A stretch of DNA of 64,000 nucleotides. Origin: CAZFOB01 sp964520325 (GTDB lineage: Bacteria > Actinomycetota > JAICYB01). The stretch covers positions 1 through 64,000 of the forward strand of contig CAZFOB010000010.1 in the NCBI GenBank assembly GCA_964520325.1, in the 5' to 3' direction. The translations under genes and the position numbers were made by a program. Below the pieces are notes generated by a model. The model ran no database searches. It was not told the origin of the DNA and saw only the letters and a program-made list of their open reading frames with translations. Every line of letters starts with the position of its first letter. Positions within the stretch are counted from its first letter, which is position 1. Shown piece after piece: positions 16,296 to 23,573 of the stretch.

Positions 16296-16460
16296 GCAGG
16301 GTTCTTCCTCCGGAGGCCCGCGTCGGGCGGCCCTGATCGAGCCGGCAATCTCCTCGAGATCGTCGTGATGGAGCGAGACGACGGATCTGAGGTTGTGATC
16401 CACGCGATGAAGATGCGCAAGCAATTCGAGAGCTTCCTGACGAAGTGGGCAGGATCGTGA
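16296..16460 (+). pseudogene. C-terminal remnant of a BrnT/DUF4258-like toxin
   Basis: In the frame directly following the stop of the proline-rich gene, the sequence reads RAGNLLEIVVMERDDGSE, then VVIHAMKMRKQFESFL, and ends at TGA 16460. 'LLEIVV...VVIHAMKMR' is the typical end of a BrnT/DUF4258-like toxin, here without its N-terminal half. The stop overlaps the antitoxin start by GTGA. A 31-codon piece from ATG 16368 could still be translated but would lack most of the fold. Confidence 0.6.
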
Positions 16461-16738
16461 CGAAAAAGAAGAACTACGGAATGTCTGGTGGGATAGAGCT
16501 CACCGATGAGGTCCTCGACAAGTTGGTCGAGGAAGCCGAAGCCGGGTACGACGTCAAGGACCTCGTCCCACGTCGTCGTGGCCGTCCGCCGCTCGGTTCT
16601 GAAGCGGCAACGGTGTTCCAGGTCCGGCTCGAGCCCGAGCTTCGCGAAGCGCTGGACGAACAGGCGAAGACAGAGCACACGACAGCGAGTGAAGTAGCAC
16701 GCCGCATCCTCCGTCGCGCGTTGATCTCAACCGAGTGA
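16457..16738 (+). CDS. Ribbon-helix-helix antitoxin-like protein
   Basis: 93 residues from GTG 16457, which overlaps the toxin-remnant stop (GTGA); an in-frame upstream start at 16445 is less likely. The sequence has ELTDEVLDKLVEEAEAGYDV, RRRGRPPLG (AT-hook-like) and a C-terminal RHH unit FQVRLEPELREALDEQAK followed by TTASEVARRILRRAL. Antitoxins with this order usually follow BrnT/DUF4258-like toxins, and the upstream remnant fits. With the toxin truncated it is an orphan antitoxin. Confidence 0.8.
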   Translation: MTKKKNYGMSGGIELTDEVLDKLVEEAEAGYDVKDLVPRRRGRPPLGSEAATVFQVRLEPELREALDEQAKTEHTTASEVARRILRRALISTE

Positions 16739-16839
16739 TCTATCTCCTGCTCTTCCTCGTGCTGTGGTGGTACTTCGCGAGGAAGATCCAACGGTCACTT
16801 GATCGCATGAATGGACCGAAGCGCGAAGACGACCCGTAA
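16735..16839 (+). CDS. Micro-protein with one membrane segment (34 aa)
   Basis: GTG 16735 overlaps the antitoxin stop (GTGA) and TAA 16839 overlaps the next ATG (TAATG). The product opens with a hydrophobic helix (IYLLLFLVLWWYFARKI) and ends with a charged tail (MNGPKREDDP), the pattern of a small single-pass membrane protein. The double overlap with real genes on both sides is the main argument that it is translated. No family is recognised. Confidence 0.5.
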   Translation: MIYLLLFLVLWWYFARKIQRSLDRMNGPKREDDP

Positions 16840-17048
16840 TGCCACGTCCTAAGAAGTACGGATTCTCGTGGTCGTGGAAGCGCGCGAGCGGTCTGTCCGC
16901 GATGAAAGGCAAGGTGTCCCGCCAACTCGGCGTCCCGCTCACGCGCTCCGGACGCCAGCGCAAGATCGGACGCATGGCCGGCTGCATGTTGCCGATGGTC
17001 GTAGCCGTCTGCATCGCTGCGATCCGCGCGATCGGGGGCCGGACCTAG
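16839..17048 (+). CDS. Small basic membrane-associated protein (69 aa)
   Basis: ATG 16839 overlaps the stop of the 34-aa gene by one base. The 69 residues split into a strongly basic region (MPRPKKYGFSWSWKRASG, then LTRSGRQRKIGR) and a hydrophobic C-terminal helix (CMLPMVVAVCIAAIRAIGG). The amphipathic, basic N-terminus plus short helix resembles small membrane-bound proteins of mobile regions. I recognise no named family. Confidence 0.55.
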   Translation: MPRPKKYGFSWSWKRASGLSAMKGKVSRQLGVPLTRSGRQRKIGRMAGCMLPMVVAVCIAAIRAIGGRT

Positions 17049-17065
17049 ACGGCGGTTGTCTCTAG

Positions 17066-17173
17066 CGTCCGATCGAGGACGGCGGCAGGACCATCCGTGG
17101 ACGCTTCGAGATCGGCCACGACGGCACGACCTGGGAGCACGACTTCGAGATAACTTACGTGAAAAGTGACTGA
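17066..17173 (+). pseudogene. C-terminal fragment of a DUF1579-like protein
   Basis: After a TAG at 17063 the frame reads RPIEDGGRTIRGRFEIGHDG, then TTWEHDFEITYV, and stops at 17173. 'DGR.I.G..E.s.DG.tWehDFeitY' is the ending found in DUF1579-like proteins; no N-terminal part or start codon precedes it. It is a short remnant, not a gene. Confidence 0.5.
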
Positions 17174-17193
17174 ACCCACCCGCAACGCCCTCA

Positions 17194-17454
17194 ATGCGAT
17201 CGGCCCCCGGCCGACTCCTCTTGGTGAGGATCGTTCGCCATCTTTGGATCGAAGAGGACCGCGGCGGCGAAGTGGTCGTCTCCTGCTCGCCGGCGTCGAC
17301 GCGGATCGGGGATTGCGACGGCTGCGGCGTCAGACTCGCGAAACGTCAGGTTCGTTGGTCATATCCCGACGCGAGCGACGTGGCTGCTGCAGCCGATCTC
17401 GTTGTGGACAGAGGACTGAACGCGCTCGCGACCGCTCTTCGCCACGCCTCCTGA
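17194..17454 (+). CDS. Hypothetical protein (86 aa), uncertain
   Basis: An open frame of 86 codons from ATG 17194 to TGA 17454. It contains SCSPASTRIGDCDGCGVRLA with three closely spaced cysteines and a C-terminal helix DVAAAADLVVDRGLNALATA. It ends 1 nt before the stop of the convergent BsuPI-domain gene and has no clear ribosome-binding site. It may be a real small gene or a chance frame in high-GC DNA; I recognise no family. Confidence 0.35.
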   Translation: MRSAPGRLLLVRIVRHLWIEEDRGGEVVVSCSPASTRIGDCDGCGVRLAKRQVRWSYPDASDVAAAADLVVDRGLNALATALRHAS

Positions 17455-17455
17455 A

Positions 17456-18238
17456 TCAGCAGACGTCGAGGCAGAACGACTTCGTTTCGGCCCCCTGCTC
17501 CGGTTGCGACTTGAGGATCCCGCTGGCGTCGTAGGTGCCGGGCGAAGCCGGCGTGCCGGAGGTGGAGACTCCGTCCCATTCCTCCGTCCAGCTCTTGCAC
17601 TCCTTGGCCTTCCAGTGCTCCTCGACCACGGCTTGCGTGAAGACCATGCCGTCGGACCAGCGCCAGATGACTTCTTCGCCGCGCGTGACCTCGAAGTCGT
17701 AGCGTTGGCCGCTTCGAAACGTCCTGCTCGTTTCGTTCGTGCTTGGGTTGCACGCTTTGAGCGTGAACACCGCACCTCGGCCCACGGTCCGGTCCTTCAC
17801 CTCGAGCGTTGCGTCCAGACCCTGCCCTTTCGAGCCCTCGGAGGCGGTCAGCGCCGCGGCGTCCGATGAGCGACCGGGTTCGGCCTTCGTCGGCGTCTCA
17901 GCCGGTGCGGCGCCTGCCGAACCGGCGGACGTCGCACCACCAGCCGAACTCTTCGTCGAGCCTGAGCCCTCGGCCCCAGCCGTCGCCCCGTCGGGGACCG
18001 ACTCGATCTGCGCGGACGGCGCATCGACAGCCCGCTGCGCAAGCGTCGTAGGACGCTCGACCGGGTCGGCTTGGATCAGCACACCGACGACGGCGAACAA
18101 TGCGACCGCGACCGCTCCGCCGCCGAGCGCCATCTGGCGGCGACGCTGGATCCGTCGCGAACGGGCGCGGATCGCGCCGACGTCCGGCGACGAAGAAGGC
18201 GCATCGAACCCCCGAAGTTGCTCGAGCGGGTCAGTCAT
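17456..18238 (-). CDS. Membrane-anchored BsuPI-domain protein, probable anti-sigma partner
   Basis: 260 residues from ATG 18238, which overlaps the upstream sigma-factor gene by 8 nt. A cytoplasmic basic N-terminus (RARSRRIQRRRQ) is followed by one membrane helix (ALGGGAVAVALFAVVGVLI, about residues 37-55), a Ser/Gly/Ala-rich linker, and a C-terminal BsuPI-like domain: FTLKACNPSTNETSRTF, GQRYDFEVTRGEEVIWRW, SDGMVFTQAV. BsuPI domains are known from intracellular proteinase inhibitors, here probably extracytoplasmic. The overlap with the sigma gene suggests the N-terminus restrains it; this is inferred from gene order. Confidence 0.8.
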   Translation of the reverse strand: MTDPLEQLRGFDAPSSSPDVGAIRARSRRIQRRRQMALGGGAVAVALFAVVGVLIQADPVERPTTLAQRAVDAPSAQIESVPDGATAGAEGSGSTKSSAGGATSAGSAGAAPAETPTKAEPGRSSDAAALTASEGSKGQGLDATLEVKDRTVGRGAVFTLKACNPSTNETSRTFRSGQRYDFEVTRGEEVIWRWSDGMVFTQAVVEEHWKAKECKSWTEEWDGVSTSGTPASPGTYDASGILKSQPEQGAETKSFCLDVC

Positions 18239-18659
18239 CGGAGCCCAGTTCCTTCCGCAGGCGTTGTCGTGCGGAGAACAACAACGACTTGATCGTCCCG
18301 GGACGGCAGCCCATCGCCTCGGCCGCCTCCTCCATCGTCATCCCGCTCACGTAGTGCAGTGCCACCGCCATGCGCTGACGCGCGGGCAACCCGGCAACGG
18401 CTTTGTGCAGCTCGGGATGAGCCTCGTGCGGGGCAACCACGAGGTCGGTTCGCTTCGACAGCCGCGCGACCGCCTTCAACTCGCGCGCGGCTCTGCGGTG
18501 CCAGTTGATCGCGAGGTTGCTGGCAACGCGGTAAGTCCAGCCGCCGGGGTTGCCGTCCGGCCAGAGCTTGCCCCAGTTGATGTACGCGCGAGCGAACGCC
18601 TCCTGGGCGATGTCCTCTGCGGTCGCATGGTTGCGGACGACGATCCGGACTGTGGCCAC
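18231..18659 (-). CDS. ECF-type RNA polymerase sigma factor (5' end uncertain)
   Basis: 142 residues from GTG 18659. Region 2 is NHATAEDIAQEAFARAYINW and GNPGGWTYRVASNLAINWHR; region 4 is GLPARQRMAVALHYVSGMTM then EEAAEAMGCRPGTIKSLLFS. The frame stays open upstream and encodes family-like sequence (SSEEAFEAFCRETYGKI), so GTG 18659 probably cuts into region 2.1, yet no ATG, GTG or TTG occurs in frame upstream. Initiation at a CTG or an assembly error are both possible. Co-transcribed with the BsuPI-domain gene. Confidence 0.8.
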   Translation of the reverse strand: MATVRIVVRNHATAEDIAQEAFARAYINWGKLWPDGNPGGWTYRVASNLAINWHRRAARELKAVARLSKRTDLVVAPHEAHPELHKAVAGLPARQRMAVALHYVSGMTMEEAAEAMGCRPGTIKSLLFSARQRLRKELGSDD

Positions 18660-18823
18660 GATCTTCCCGTAGGTCTCTCGGCAAAACGCCTCGAAAGCCT
18701 CCTCCGAGGAGGCCTTCTCTACAGAGACGCCCTGGGGGCGCGATCGGTTCAGAAGCCGAGCGTACTGTCGGCAGGTCGGGCTACGCTGCGCCTCCTTCCC
18801 CTCGAACAGCGGGAGGCGCCATG

Positions 18824-18844
18824 CATGCAGAGTGCATGTATGAT
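18824..18844 (+). promoter_or_regulatory. Palindromic operator and -10 box of the vapBC pair
   Basis: CATGCA-GAG-TGCATG (18824-18838) is a perfect inverted repeat directly abutting TATGAT (18839-18844). The -10-like hexamer ends 6 nt before the vapB ATG at 18851, so the transcript is probably leaderless and the palindrome is well placed for autorepression by the RHH antitoxin. No good -35 box is visible. Confidence 0.65.
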
Positions 18845-18850
18845 GCAGGC

Positions 18851-19105
18851 ATGGCCGAGATCATCCAGGTGCGCAACGTCCCGAAAAGGGTCCACGCGGA
18901 GCTGACGCGCCAGGCGAAGCATGCCGGTATGTCCCTCAACGCCTACCTGCTCGGCGAATTCGATCGCATCGCGAAACGGGGGAACAACGCCGACTTCTTC
19001 CGTCGCATGCATGCGATACCAGGGAAGCGTCCAACGACCGAGGAGATCGTCGCCGTCATCCGTGAGCTCCGCGATGACCCGGATTCCGGCCGTGATCGTC
19101 GTTGA
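18851..19105 (+). CDS. vapB: VapB/FitA-type ribbon-helix-helix antitoxin
   Basis: 84 residues from ATG 18851, selected over an upstream ATG at 18821 because QVRNVPKRVHAELTRQAK then follows the expected short N-terminus and a -10 box sits 6 nt before it. The N-terminal RHH (VRNVPKRVHAELTRQAKHAG, then MSLNAYLLGEF) is the FitA-like DNA-binding fold. The C-terminal tail (KRPTTEEIVAVIRELRDDPD) would bind the toxin. It overlaps vapC by 32 nt. Confidence 0.85.
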   Translation: MAEIIQVRNVPKRVHAELTRQAKHAGMSLNAYLLGEFDRIAKRGNNADFFRRMHAIPGKRPTTEEIVAVIRELRDDPDSGRDRR

Positions 19106-19472
19106 CTCATCGGTCCTGATCGACGGGATCGTCCACCCCGGACGCGTGGCAGCGCGGATCGCCAACGAGGAGTTGGCTGCTCCACATCTCATCGATGCTG
19201 AGGTCGGTCATGCGTTGCGACGCCTCACGCATCGAGGCGTCATCCAAGTGCATCTGGCTGAGCGCGCGATCGACTACAGCTTCGGGCTGCAGATCACTCG
19301 GTACCCACACGTCGCATTGATGCCGCGGGCGTGGGACCTTCGGCACAACCTCTCCTTCTATGACGCGCTCTACATCGCCTTGGCAGAAGCGCTCGATGTC
19401 CCCTTGATCACGCTCGATAGGGGATTGGCCGGGGTCCCCGGCACGCAGGCCACCGTCGAAGTCATCGCCTGA
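19074..19472 (+). CDS. vapC: VapC PIN-domain ribonuclease toxin
   Basis: 132 residues from ATG 19074 inside the vapB 3' end. PIN residues are present: VVDSSVLIDGI (first Asp), LIDAEVGHALRRL (Glu), LSFYDALYIALAEAL (Asp) and LITLDRGLAG (last Asp). Length and order are those of a standard VapC, which cleaves RNA and is held in check by VapB. All acidic active-site residues appear intact, unlike two of the eroded modules upstream. Confidence 0.9.
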   Translation: MTRIPAVIVVDSSVLIDGIVHPGRVAARIANEELAAPHLIDAEVGHALRRLTHRGVIQVHLAERAIDYSFGLQITRYPHVALMPRAWDLRHNLSFYDALYIALAEALDVPLITLDRGLAGVPGTQATVEVIA

Positions 19473-19539
19473 CTCGGCGGCTCGCGAAGATCAGGGCGCG
19501 CGCGGCACACTGGGATTGGAGCCGACCGAGGAGGTGCAT

Positions 19540-19929
19540 GTGGCGAAGGGGCGCGTACTGATCGTCGACGACCACGAGCTCGACCGCCGTTTGAGCTCGC
19601 TCGACCTGGAAGCGGCTGGGTACATCGTCTCCGAGGCCGGAAGCGTTGGGGAAGCGCTCAAGCGATTGGAGCGTCAGACCTTCGATTGCATCGTGCTCGA
19701 CATCAAGCTTCCGGACGTCGACGGCCTCACGTTCCTGCGCACCATGCGCTTGGTCAGCAAGCTCGAGAACGTCCCGGTGATCATGCTCACCGCGTCCGAC
19801 GACGTCGACGACGAGCTCCAGGCCATGAGCGGCGGCGCGGTCAGCTACCTGGTGAAGCCGTCCCATCGCGAGGTGCTCGTCCACACCGTCTCCGCCGCGC
19901 TCGAGAAAGCCGGCTCGTCCCCCGAATGA
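19540..19929 (+). CDS. Single-domain response regulator (CheY-like)
   Basis: 129 residues from GTG 19540, with GAGGAGG 5 nt upstream. It is a bare receiver domain: RVLIVDDHELDR (acidic pocket D10, D11), IVLDIKLPDVDGL with the phospho-acceptor D54, MLTAS (T84) and SYLVKPS (K106). There is no output domain, so it probably acts through protein contact. No histidine kinase is adjacent. The stop overlaps the next small gene by ATGA. Confidence 0.85.
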   Translation: MAKGRVLIVDDHELDRRLSSLDLEAAGYIVSEAGSVGEALKRLERQTFDCIVLDIKLPDVDGLTFLRTMRLVSKLENVPVIMLTASDDVDDELQAMSGGAVSYLVKPSHREVLVHTVSAALEKAGSSPE

Positions 19930-20111
19930 ATGCAACGGGCGGTGGATTCGGGATCGTCCAGGGTCTGATCATCACGGTTCCCGTCCTCCTCGTGGTCGCC
20001 GTGGTGATCGTGCGGGCCTTGCAGCAGCGACGCCCGAAGAGCCGGCGGCCCGGGCGGGGGCGCCCCCACCAGAAGAAACGGTCGAAGCAGAGACCACGCC
20101 GTCGGCGCTGA
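19926..20111 (+). CDS. Small single-pass membrane protein with basic tail (61 aa)
   Basis: ATG 19926 overlaps the response-regulator stop (ATGA). A hydrophobic helix (GIVQGLIITVPVLLVVAVVI, about residues 9-28) is followed by a very basic tail (RRPKSRRPGRGRPHQKKRSK). The overlap and clear membrane segment make it more likely real than a chance frame. Possible role: membrane partner of the response regulator (inference). Confidence 0.55.
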   Translation: MNATGGGFGIVQGLIITVPVLLVVAVVIVRALQQRRPKSRRPGRGRPHQKKRSKQRPRRRR

Positions 20112-20273
20112 ACCCGTGCCGGACGCGCAGGGGCGGTCCTCCCGCGGGCGATTGTCAAACTGGCTTTCGGCCATCCGCCCGCCCCACCGATCGGCTCAAC
20201 GGCGTACCATCAAGCTTTCCAATCTCCGAAGAGGAATCCCTGATGACGCACGTAGTCACCATGAGCAGGTTCG

Positions 20274-21209
20274 ATGGCTAAGGTTCTCGAAGAAGCCCCG
20301 GGTGAAGATCTTGTCCGCGTATACCTTCGCGAGATCGGGCGGTACCCGCTCCTCCGCGCGGACGAAGAGGTAGCGCTCGCGAAAGCGATCGAGGCCGGCA
20401 CGAAGGCAGAGGCACGGCTCGAGAAAACGAACGGATCGCTCGCTGCGAGCACGCGCGACACACTGCAGTCGCAGATGCGCGCAGGCGAGCGCGCGAAGCG
20501 CACCTTCATCGAGGCCAACCTGCGCCTCGTCGTCTCCATCGCGCGTCGATACCAGGGCTTCGGACTTCCGCTGCTCGACCTGATCCAGGACGGCAACGTG
20601 GGTCTGCTCCGCGCCGTCGAGAAGTACGAGTGGCGTCGCGGCTTCAAGTTCTCCACGTACGCGACCTGGTGGATCCGCCAGGGCATCTCGCGCGGACTCG
20701 CCGATCGATCACGCACGATCCGCCTTCCCGTTCACGTCGCCGAAGTGGTCAACCGCCTTCGCCGGGTCGAGGCCGACCTCTCGATGACGCTCGGACGCGA
20801 GCCCACCGACGAAGAGGTCGCCAAAGCGCTCGAGATCGATCCAGAGCAACTGCACTGGTACCGCCAGACCGCCATGGACACCCTGTCGCTCTCAACGCCA
20901 CTCGGCGAGGACGGCGACTCCGAGCTCCACGACTTCCTCGAGGACGAGATGTGCGACCAGCCGCTCGAGGAGGCCGTTCGAGCGAAGTCCGCGGACGAGC
21001 TCAGGGACATCCTGGGCACCCTCTCGACGCGCGAGCAACGGATCCTCGAGCTCCGGTTCGGCCTGGCCGACGGTCGCGAACGCACCCTCGAGCAGGTCGG
21101 GCAGGAATTCAGCCTCACGCGCGAGCGCATCCGGCAGATAGAAGCCAAGGCGATCGCGAAACTTCGCCACCCTGCACGCGTTTCAGACCTCGAAGGCCTG
21201 AACGACTAG
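20274..21209 (+). CDS. RpoD-related (group 2) sigma-70 factor
   Basis: 311 residues from ATG 20274. It has region 1.2 (DLVRVYLREIGRYPLLRADE), region 2 (EANLRLVVSIARRYQGFGLP, LLDLIQDGNVGLLRAVEKY, FKFSTYATWWIRQGI), region 3 (PVHVAEVVNRLRRVEADLSM) and region 4.2 (FSLTRERIRQIEAKAIAKLR). It lacks the long region 1.1 of a primary sigma and is short, so a group 2 alternative sigma (SigB/HrdB-like) is more likely than the housekeeping one. It ends 9 nt before the convergent excalibur-protein stop. The 160 nt upstream show no gene. Confidence 0.9.
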   Translation: MAKVLEEAPGEDLVRVYLREIGRYPLLRADEEVALAKAIEAGTKAEARLEKTNGSLAASTRDTLQSQMRAGERAKRTFIEANLRLVVSIARRYQGFGLPLLDLIQDGNVGLLRAVEKYEWRRGFKFSTYATWWIRQGISRGLADRSRTIRLPVHVAEVVNRLRRVEADLSMTLGREPTDEEVAKALEIDPEQLHWYRQTAMDTLSLSTPLGEDGDSELHDFLEDEMCDQPLEEAVRAKSADELRDILGTLSTREQRILELRFGLADGRERTLEQVGQEFSLTRERIRQIEAKAIAKLRHPARVSDLEGLND

Positions 21210-21218
21210 AAGCGAACG

Positions 21219-22175
21219 CTAGGGACTGGCGGTTGTCGTCTGCGTCGCCGACGGCTGTGGGATCGATGCGGCGGGCGACGCAGCCGGTGTTGCACCGATC
21301 GGGTTCGCGGCATCGTCACATGCCGTGCCGTTCTTGTCCGGGTCGAGGCCGTGCAGGTCCTTCTCGGGACCGCCCGACTCCTTGTAGAAGTTCTGCGCTT
21401 CCTGCTGCGTGGAGAAGTTGGAGCAGTTCCTGTCGACAAGACCGGCGATCGGGGCGCTTACCGTCGGCGGCGAGACCGTAGCCGGCGGCGGCGTTGTTGC
21501 CGGAGTGTTCGTGAAGGCTGGGACCGAGGGCGACGCAGCGACGTCCGGTACATCGTCACGGAAGAACAGCGCGTAGCCGAGCACGAGCAGCGCGACGAGC
21601 AGCGCCGCGCCGAGCGCAAGCTTCTGCCAATTCGGGGTCTGCTCGACCATGCGTGCGATCCCGCGCTTGCGCGTGTGCCTCGGCGAGTCGACCGGCAGCA
21701 GGAACGGAGCGAGCGGATCGTCGGTGACGGTCGTCGTCGCGGTCGCGGCCGAAAACGGTGCAGGTGGCGGCGGGATCGCGACCGCCGGCGGGATCGCGAC
21801 CTTCGGCGGGGTCACGTCCGTCGCCTCAGGACTCGGCGCACGGCGAGTGAATGCGGGCCGGCGTGGACGCCGAGGCGGTGCATTGGCCGCCGCGGACGGA
21901 TCGTCCAGAGTCAGATCGTCCAAGGGGATCTGAGCCTCTGTTCCTGGTCCCTCTGTTGTTGGTCCCTCTGTGGTTGGTCCCTCTGTGGTTGGTCCCTCTG
22001 TGGTTGGTTCCTCGGGGATCGGCACGCGCCGGACGGAGAACGGGACCGGGAACGGGCTCGCCGGGGCTGCCGCGGGCTCCGTGCCAACGCTGACTTCGTC
22101 TACGGATAGGTCGGGTGTGGACTCCTCGGAGTCCTCACCGGGTCCTTCGCCTTCACTGCCGCTACGCCAGGCCAC
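21219..22175 (-). CDS. Membrane protein with C-terminal excalibur calcium-binding domain
   Basis: 318 residues from GTG 22175. A long low-complexity cytoplasmic part contains four PTTEG repeats (about residues 57-76) and Pro-rich stretches; one membrane helix follows (LALGAALLVALLVLGYALFF, about 187-206). The extracytoplasmic end has the excalibur motif NCSNFSTQQEAQNFYKESGG then HGLDPDKNGTACDD, the Ca-binding DxDxDGxxC variant. Excalibur domains are attached to many secreted nucleases and surface proteins; no catalytic domain accompanies it here. Confidence 0.8.
   Translation of the reverse strand: MAWRSGSEGEGPGEDSEESTPDLSVDEVSVGTEPAAAPASPFPVPFSVRRVPIPEEPTTEGPTTEGPTTEGPTTEGPGTEAQIPLDDLTLDDPSAAANAPPRRPRRPAFTRRAPSPEATDVTPPKVAIPPAVAIPPPPAPFSAATATTTVTDDPLAPFLLPVDSPRHTRKRGIARMVEQTPNWQKLALGAALLVALLVLGYALFFRDDVPDVAASPSVPAFTNTPATTPPPATVSPPTVSAPIAGLVDRNCSNFSTQQEAQNFYKESGGPEKDLHGLDPDKNGTACDDAANPIGATPAASPAASIPQPSATQTTTASP
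21946..22005 (-). repeat. Four tandem 15-bp units encoding PTTEG
   Basis: GGTCCCTCTGTGGTT (plus-strand reading) occurs four times without gaps; the first unit has one change. Units are multiples of three, so copy-number change would keep the reading frame of the excalibur protein. Confidence 0.95.
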
Positions 22176-22239
22176 ACTTCATACTGACCCATCCGGCCGC
22201 CAACCACGCGGAAGCCGCTTCAGCGGGTCCGAACCTCGC

Positions 22240-22494
22240 CTATGGGGAGCTTGACGGCTCGGGGTCGGGCGAGACGTTGGAGTCATCGTAGATCGCGCCC
22301 CCCTCGTTGACGGGTGATTCGTCGGCGCCCGGCGATGTCGTCGTCCCGTCGACGTTGGCACCGCCACCCGTGTCGGTCGTCGAGTCGTCGGTCACCGCCG
22401 GCGAGTCGATAGGCACCGTAACGTCCTCATCGGGCGAGCACCCTGCTCCGAAGACAACGATGACCGAGATGAACGCGATCCCCTTCCAACGCAT
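22240..22494 (-). CDS. Small secreted lipoprotein (84 aa)
   Basis: 84 residues from ATG 22494. A signal peptide with a lipobox (FISVIVVFGAGC, Cys19) is followed by an acidic Thr/Ser/Asp/Gly-rich tail without a recognisable fold. It should be lipidated and surface-anchored. It lies upstream of the excalibur gene on the same strand with a 64-nt gap. Confidence 0.75.
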   Translation of the reverse strand: MRWKGIAFISVIVVFGAGCSPDEDVTVPIDSPAVTDDSTTDTGGGANVDGTTTSPGADESPVNEGGAIYDDSNVSPDPEPSSSP

Positions 22495-22636
22495 GAAGGG
22501 CAGGTTCCCGTTGGCTGACCCCGGTAAACACGCCTACTGCGAGGGGAGGTCAAGTAGTGTCCTCCCTCGTCGGCACAGATCTGGAGGTCAGCCGACCAAC
22601 TAACATCGTGAACAGTCGTTGGGATCGGAGGGCGAT

Positions 22637-23398
22637 ATGAACGGGAAGACGGCAGTCATCACCGGAGGAGCAACGGGCATCGGTCTCGCGACGGCGCGTG
22701 CCCTGGCGTCCGAGTCGGCCAGGGTCGTGATTGCGGGGCGCGACGCCGAGCGTGGCGAGCAGGCGGCGCAAGCGCTCAGATCCGAGGGCGGTGACGTCTC
22801 GTTCGTCCGGACCGACGTCGCGCGCGACGAAGACGTAGCGGCCCTTGCCGCCACGGCCGCCGGAAGCGGCACGATCGATTTCTGGTTTAACAATGCTGCG
22901 ATCGAGGGCATCGCCGGCCCGCTTGAGGCGGTCGGGGATGTGGTTGCCCGTGAGCTCCTGGATGTCAACGTCAAGGGTGTCTACTCGGGGATGCGCCATG
23001 CCTCCCGGCACATGTCAGCTGGTGGTGTGATCGTCAACAACGCATCCTTCGTCGGAGTCAAGGCACCGGTCCCAATCGCCGTCGCTTACGGCGGAACGAA
23101 AGCCGCGGTCGTGTCGATGACGCGGTCCGCCGCCGTCGCTCTGGACGAGCAGGGCATATCCGTGTTCGCGATCTGTCCGTACATCGTGGACACACCGATG
23201 GTCGACCGTCTTACTGGTGGAGCGGGACCTGAGGCACGCGCGGGGTTTGCCGCACAATTCGCACCGAGCGGGGAGCTCACTCCGCCAGAGGACGTGGCCA
23301 AGGTCGTGGTGGATCTTGCGTCGGGCGCGGGAGGCTACCCCAGCGGGACCGTCCTTTTGGTCGACGCCGGGCCGACTATCGCGACGCTGGACGGCTAG
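22637..23398 (+). CDS. Short-chain dehydrogenase/reductase (SDR)
   Basis: 253 residues from ATG 22637 with GGAGGGC upstream. The Rossmann motif TGGATGIG, the NNAA segment (classical NNAG), the catalytic order NNAS...Y-G-G-T-K (AVAYGGTKAA) and the C-terminal YPSGTVLLVDAG are all present, so it should be an active NAD(P)-dependent oxidoreductase. Substrate cannot be read from the sequence; nearby enoyl-CoA hydratase and acyl-CoA synthetase genes hint at acyl or alicyclic substrates. Confidence 0.9.
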   Translation: MNGKTAVITGGATGIGLATARALASESARVVIAGRDAERGEQAAQALRSEGGDVSFVRTDVARDEDVAALAATAAGSGTIDFWFNNAAIEGIAGPLEAVGDVVARELLDVNVKGVYSGMRHASRHMSAGGVIVNNASFVGVKAPVPIAVAYGGTKAAVVSMTRSAAVALDEQGISVFAICPYIVDTPMVDRLTGGAGPEARAGFAAQFAPSGELTPPEDVAKVVVDLASGAGGYPSGTVLLVDAGPTIATLDG

Positions 23399-23573
23399 GC
23401 ATCATCGCAAAGAGGTAGTCCTCGGGACGCTTGCGCTCGCGGGATGTTGCCGACGATGCGCGTGATCTTGTTCCCCGAAAAGCTCGCACCGATCGAGCTC
23501 TCATCAAACTTCGTCGGCACCTTCTTGAGCCGTGCCTGCGTCGGGCTACGCCTCCCTTCGCTACCCTCTCCAC

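Noticed and set aside
8600..17050. Prophage or integrative element
   Set aside because: Despite toxin-antitoxin genes and remnants, I found no integrase, transposase, terminase, portal gene or att-like tRNA overlap.
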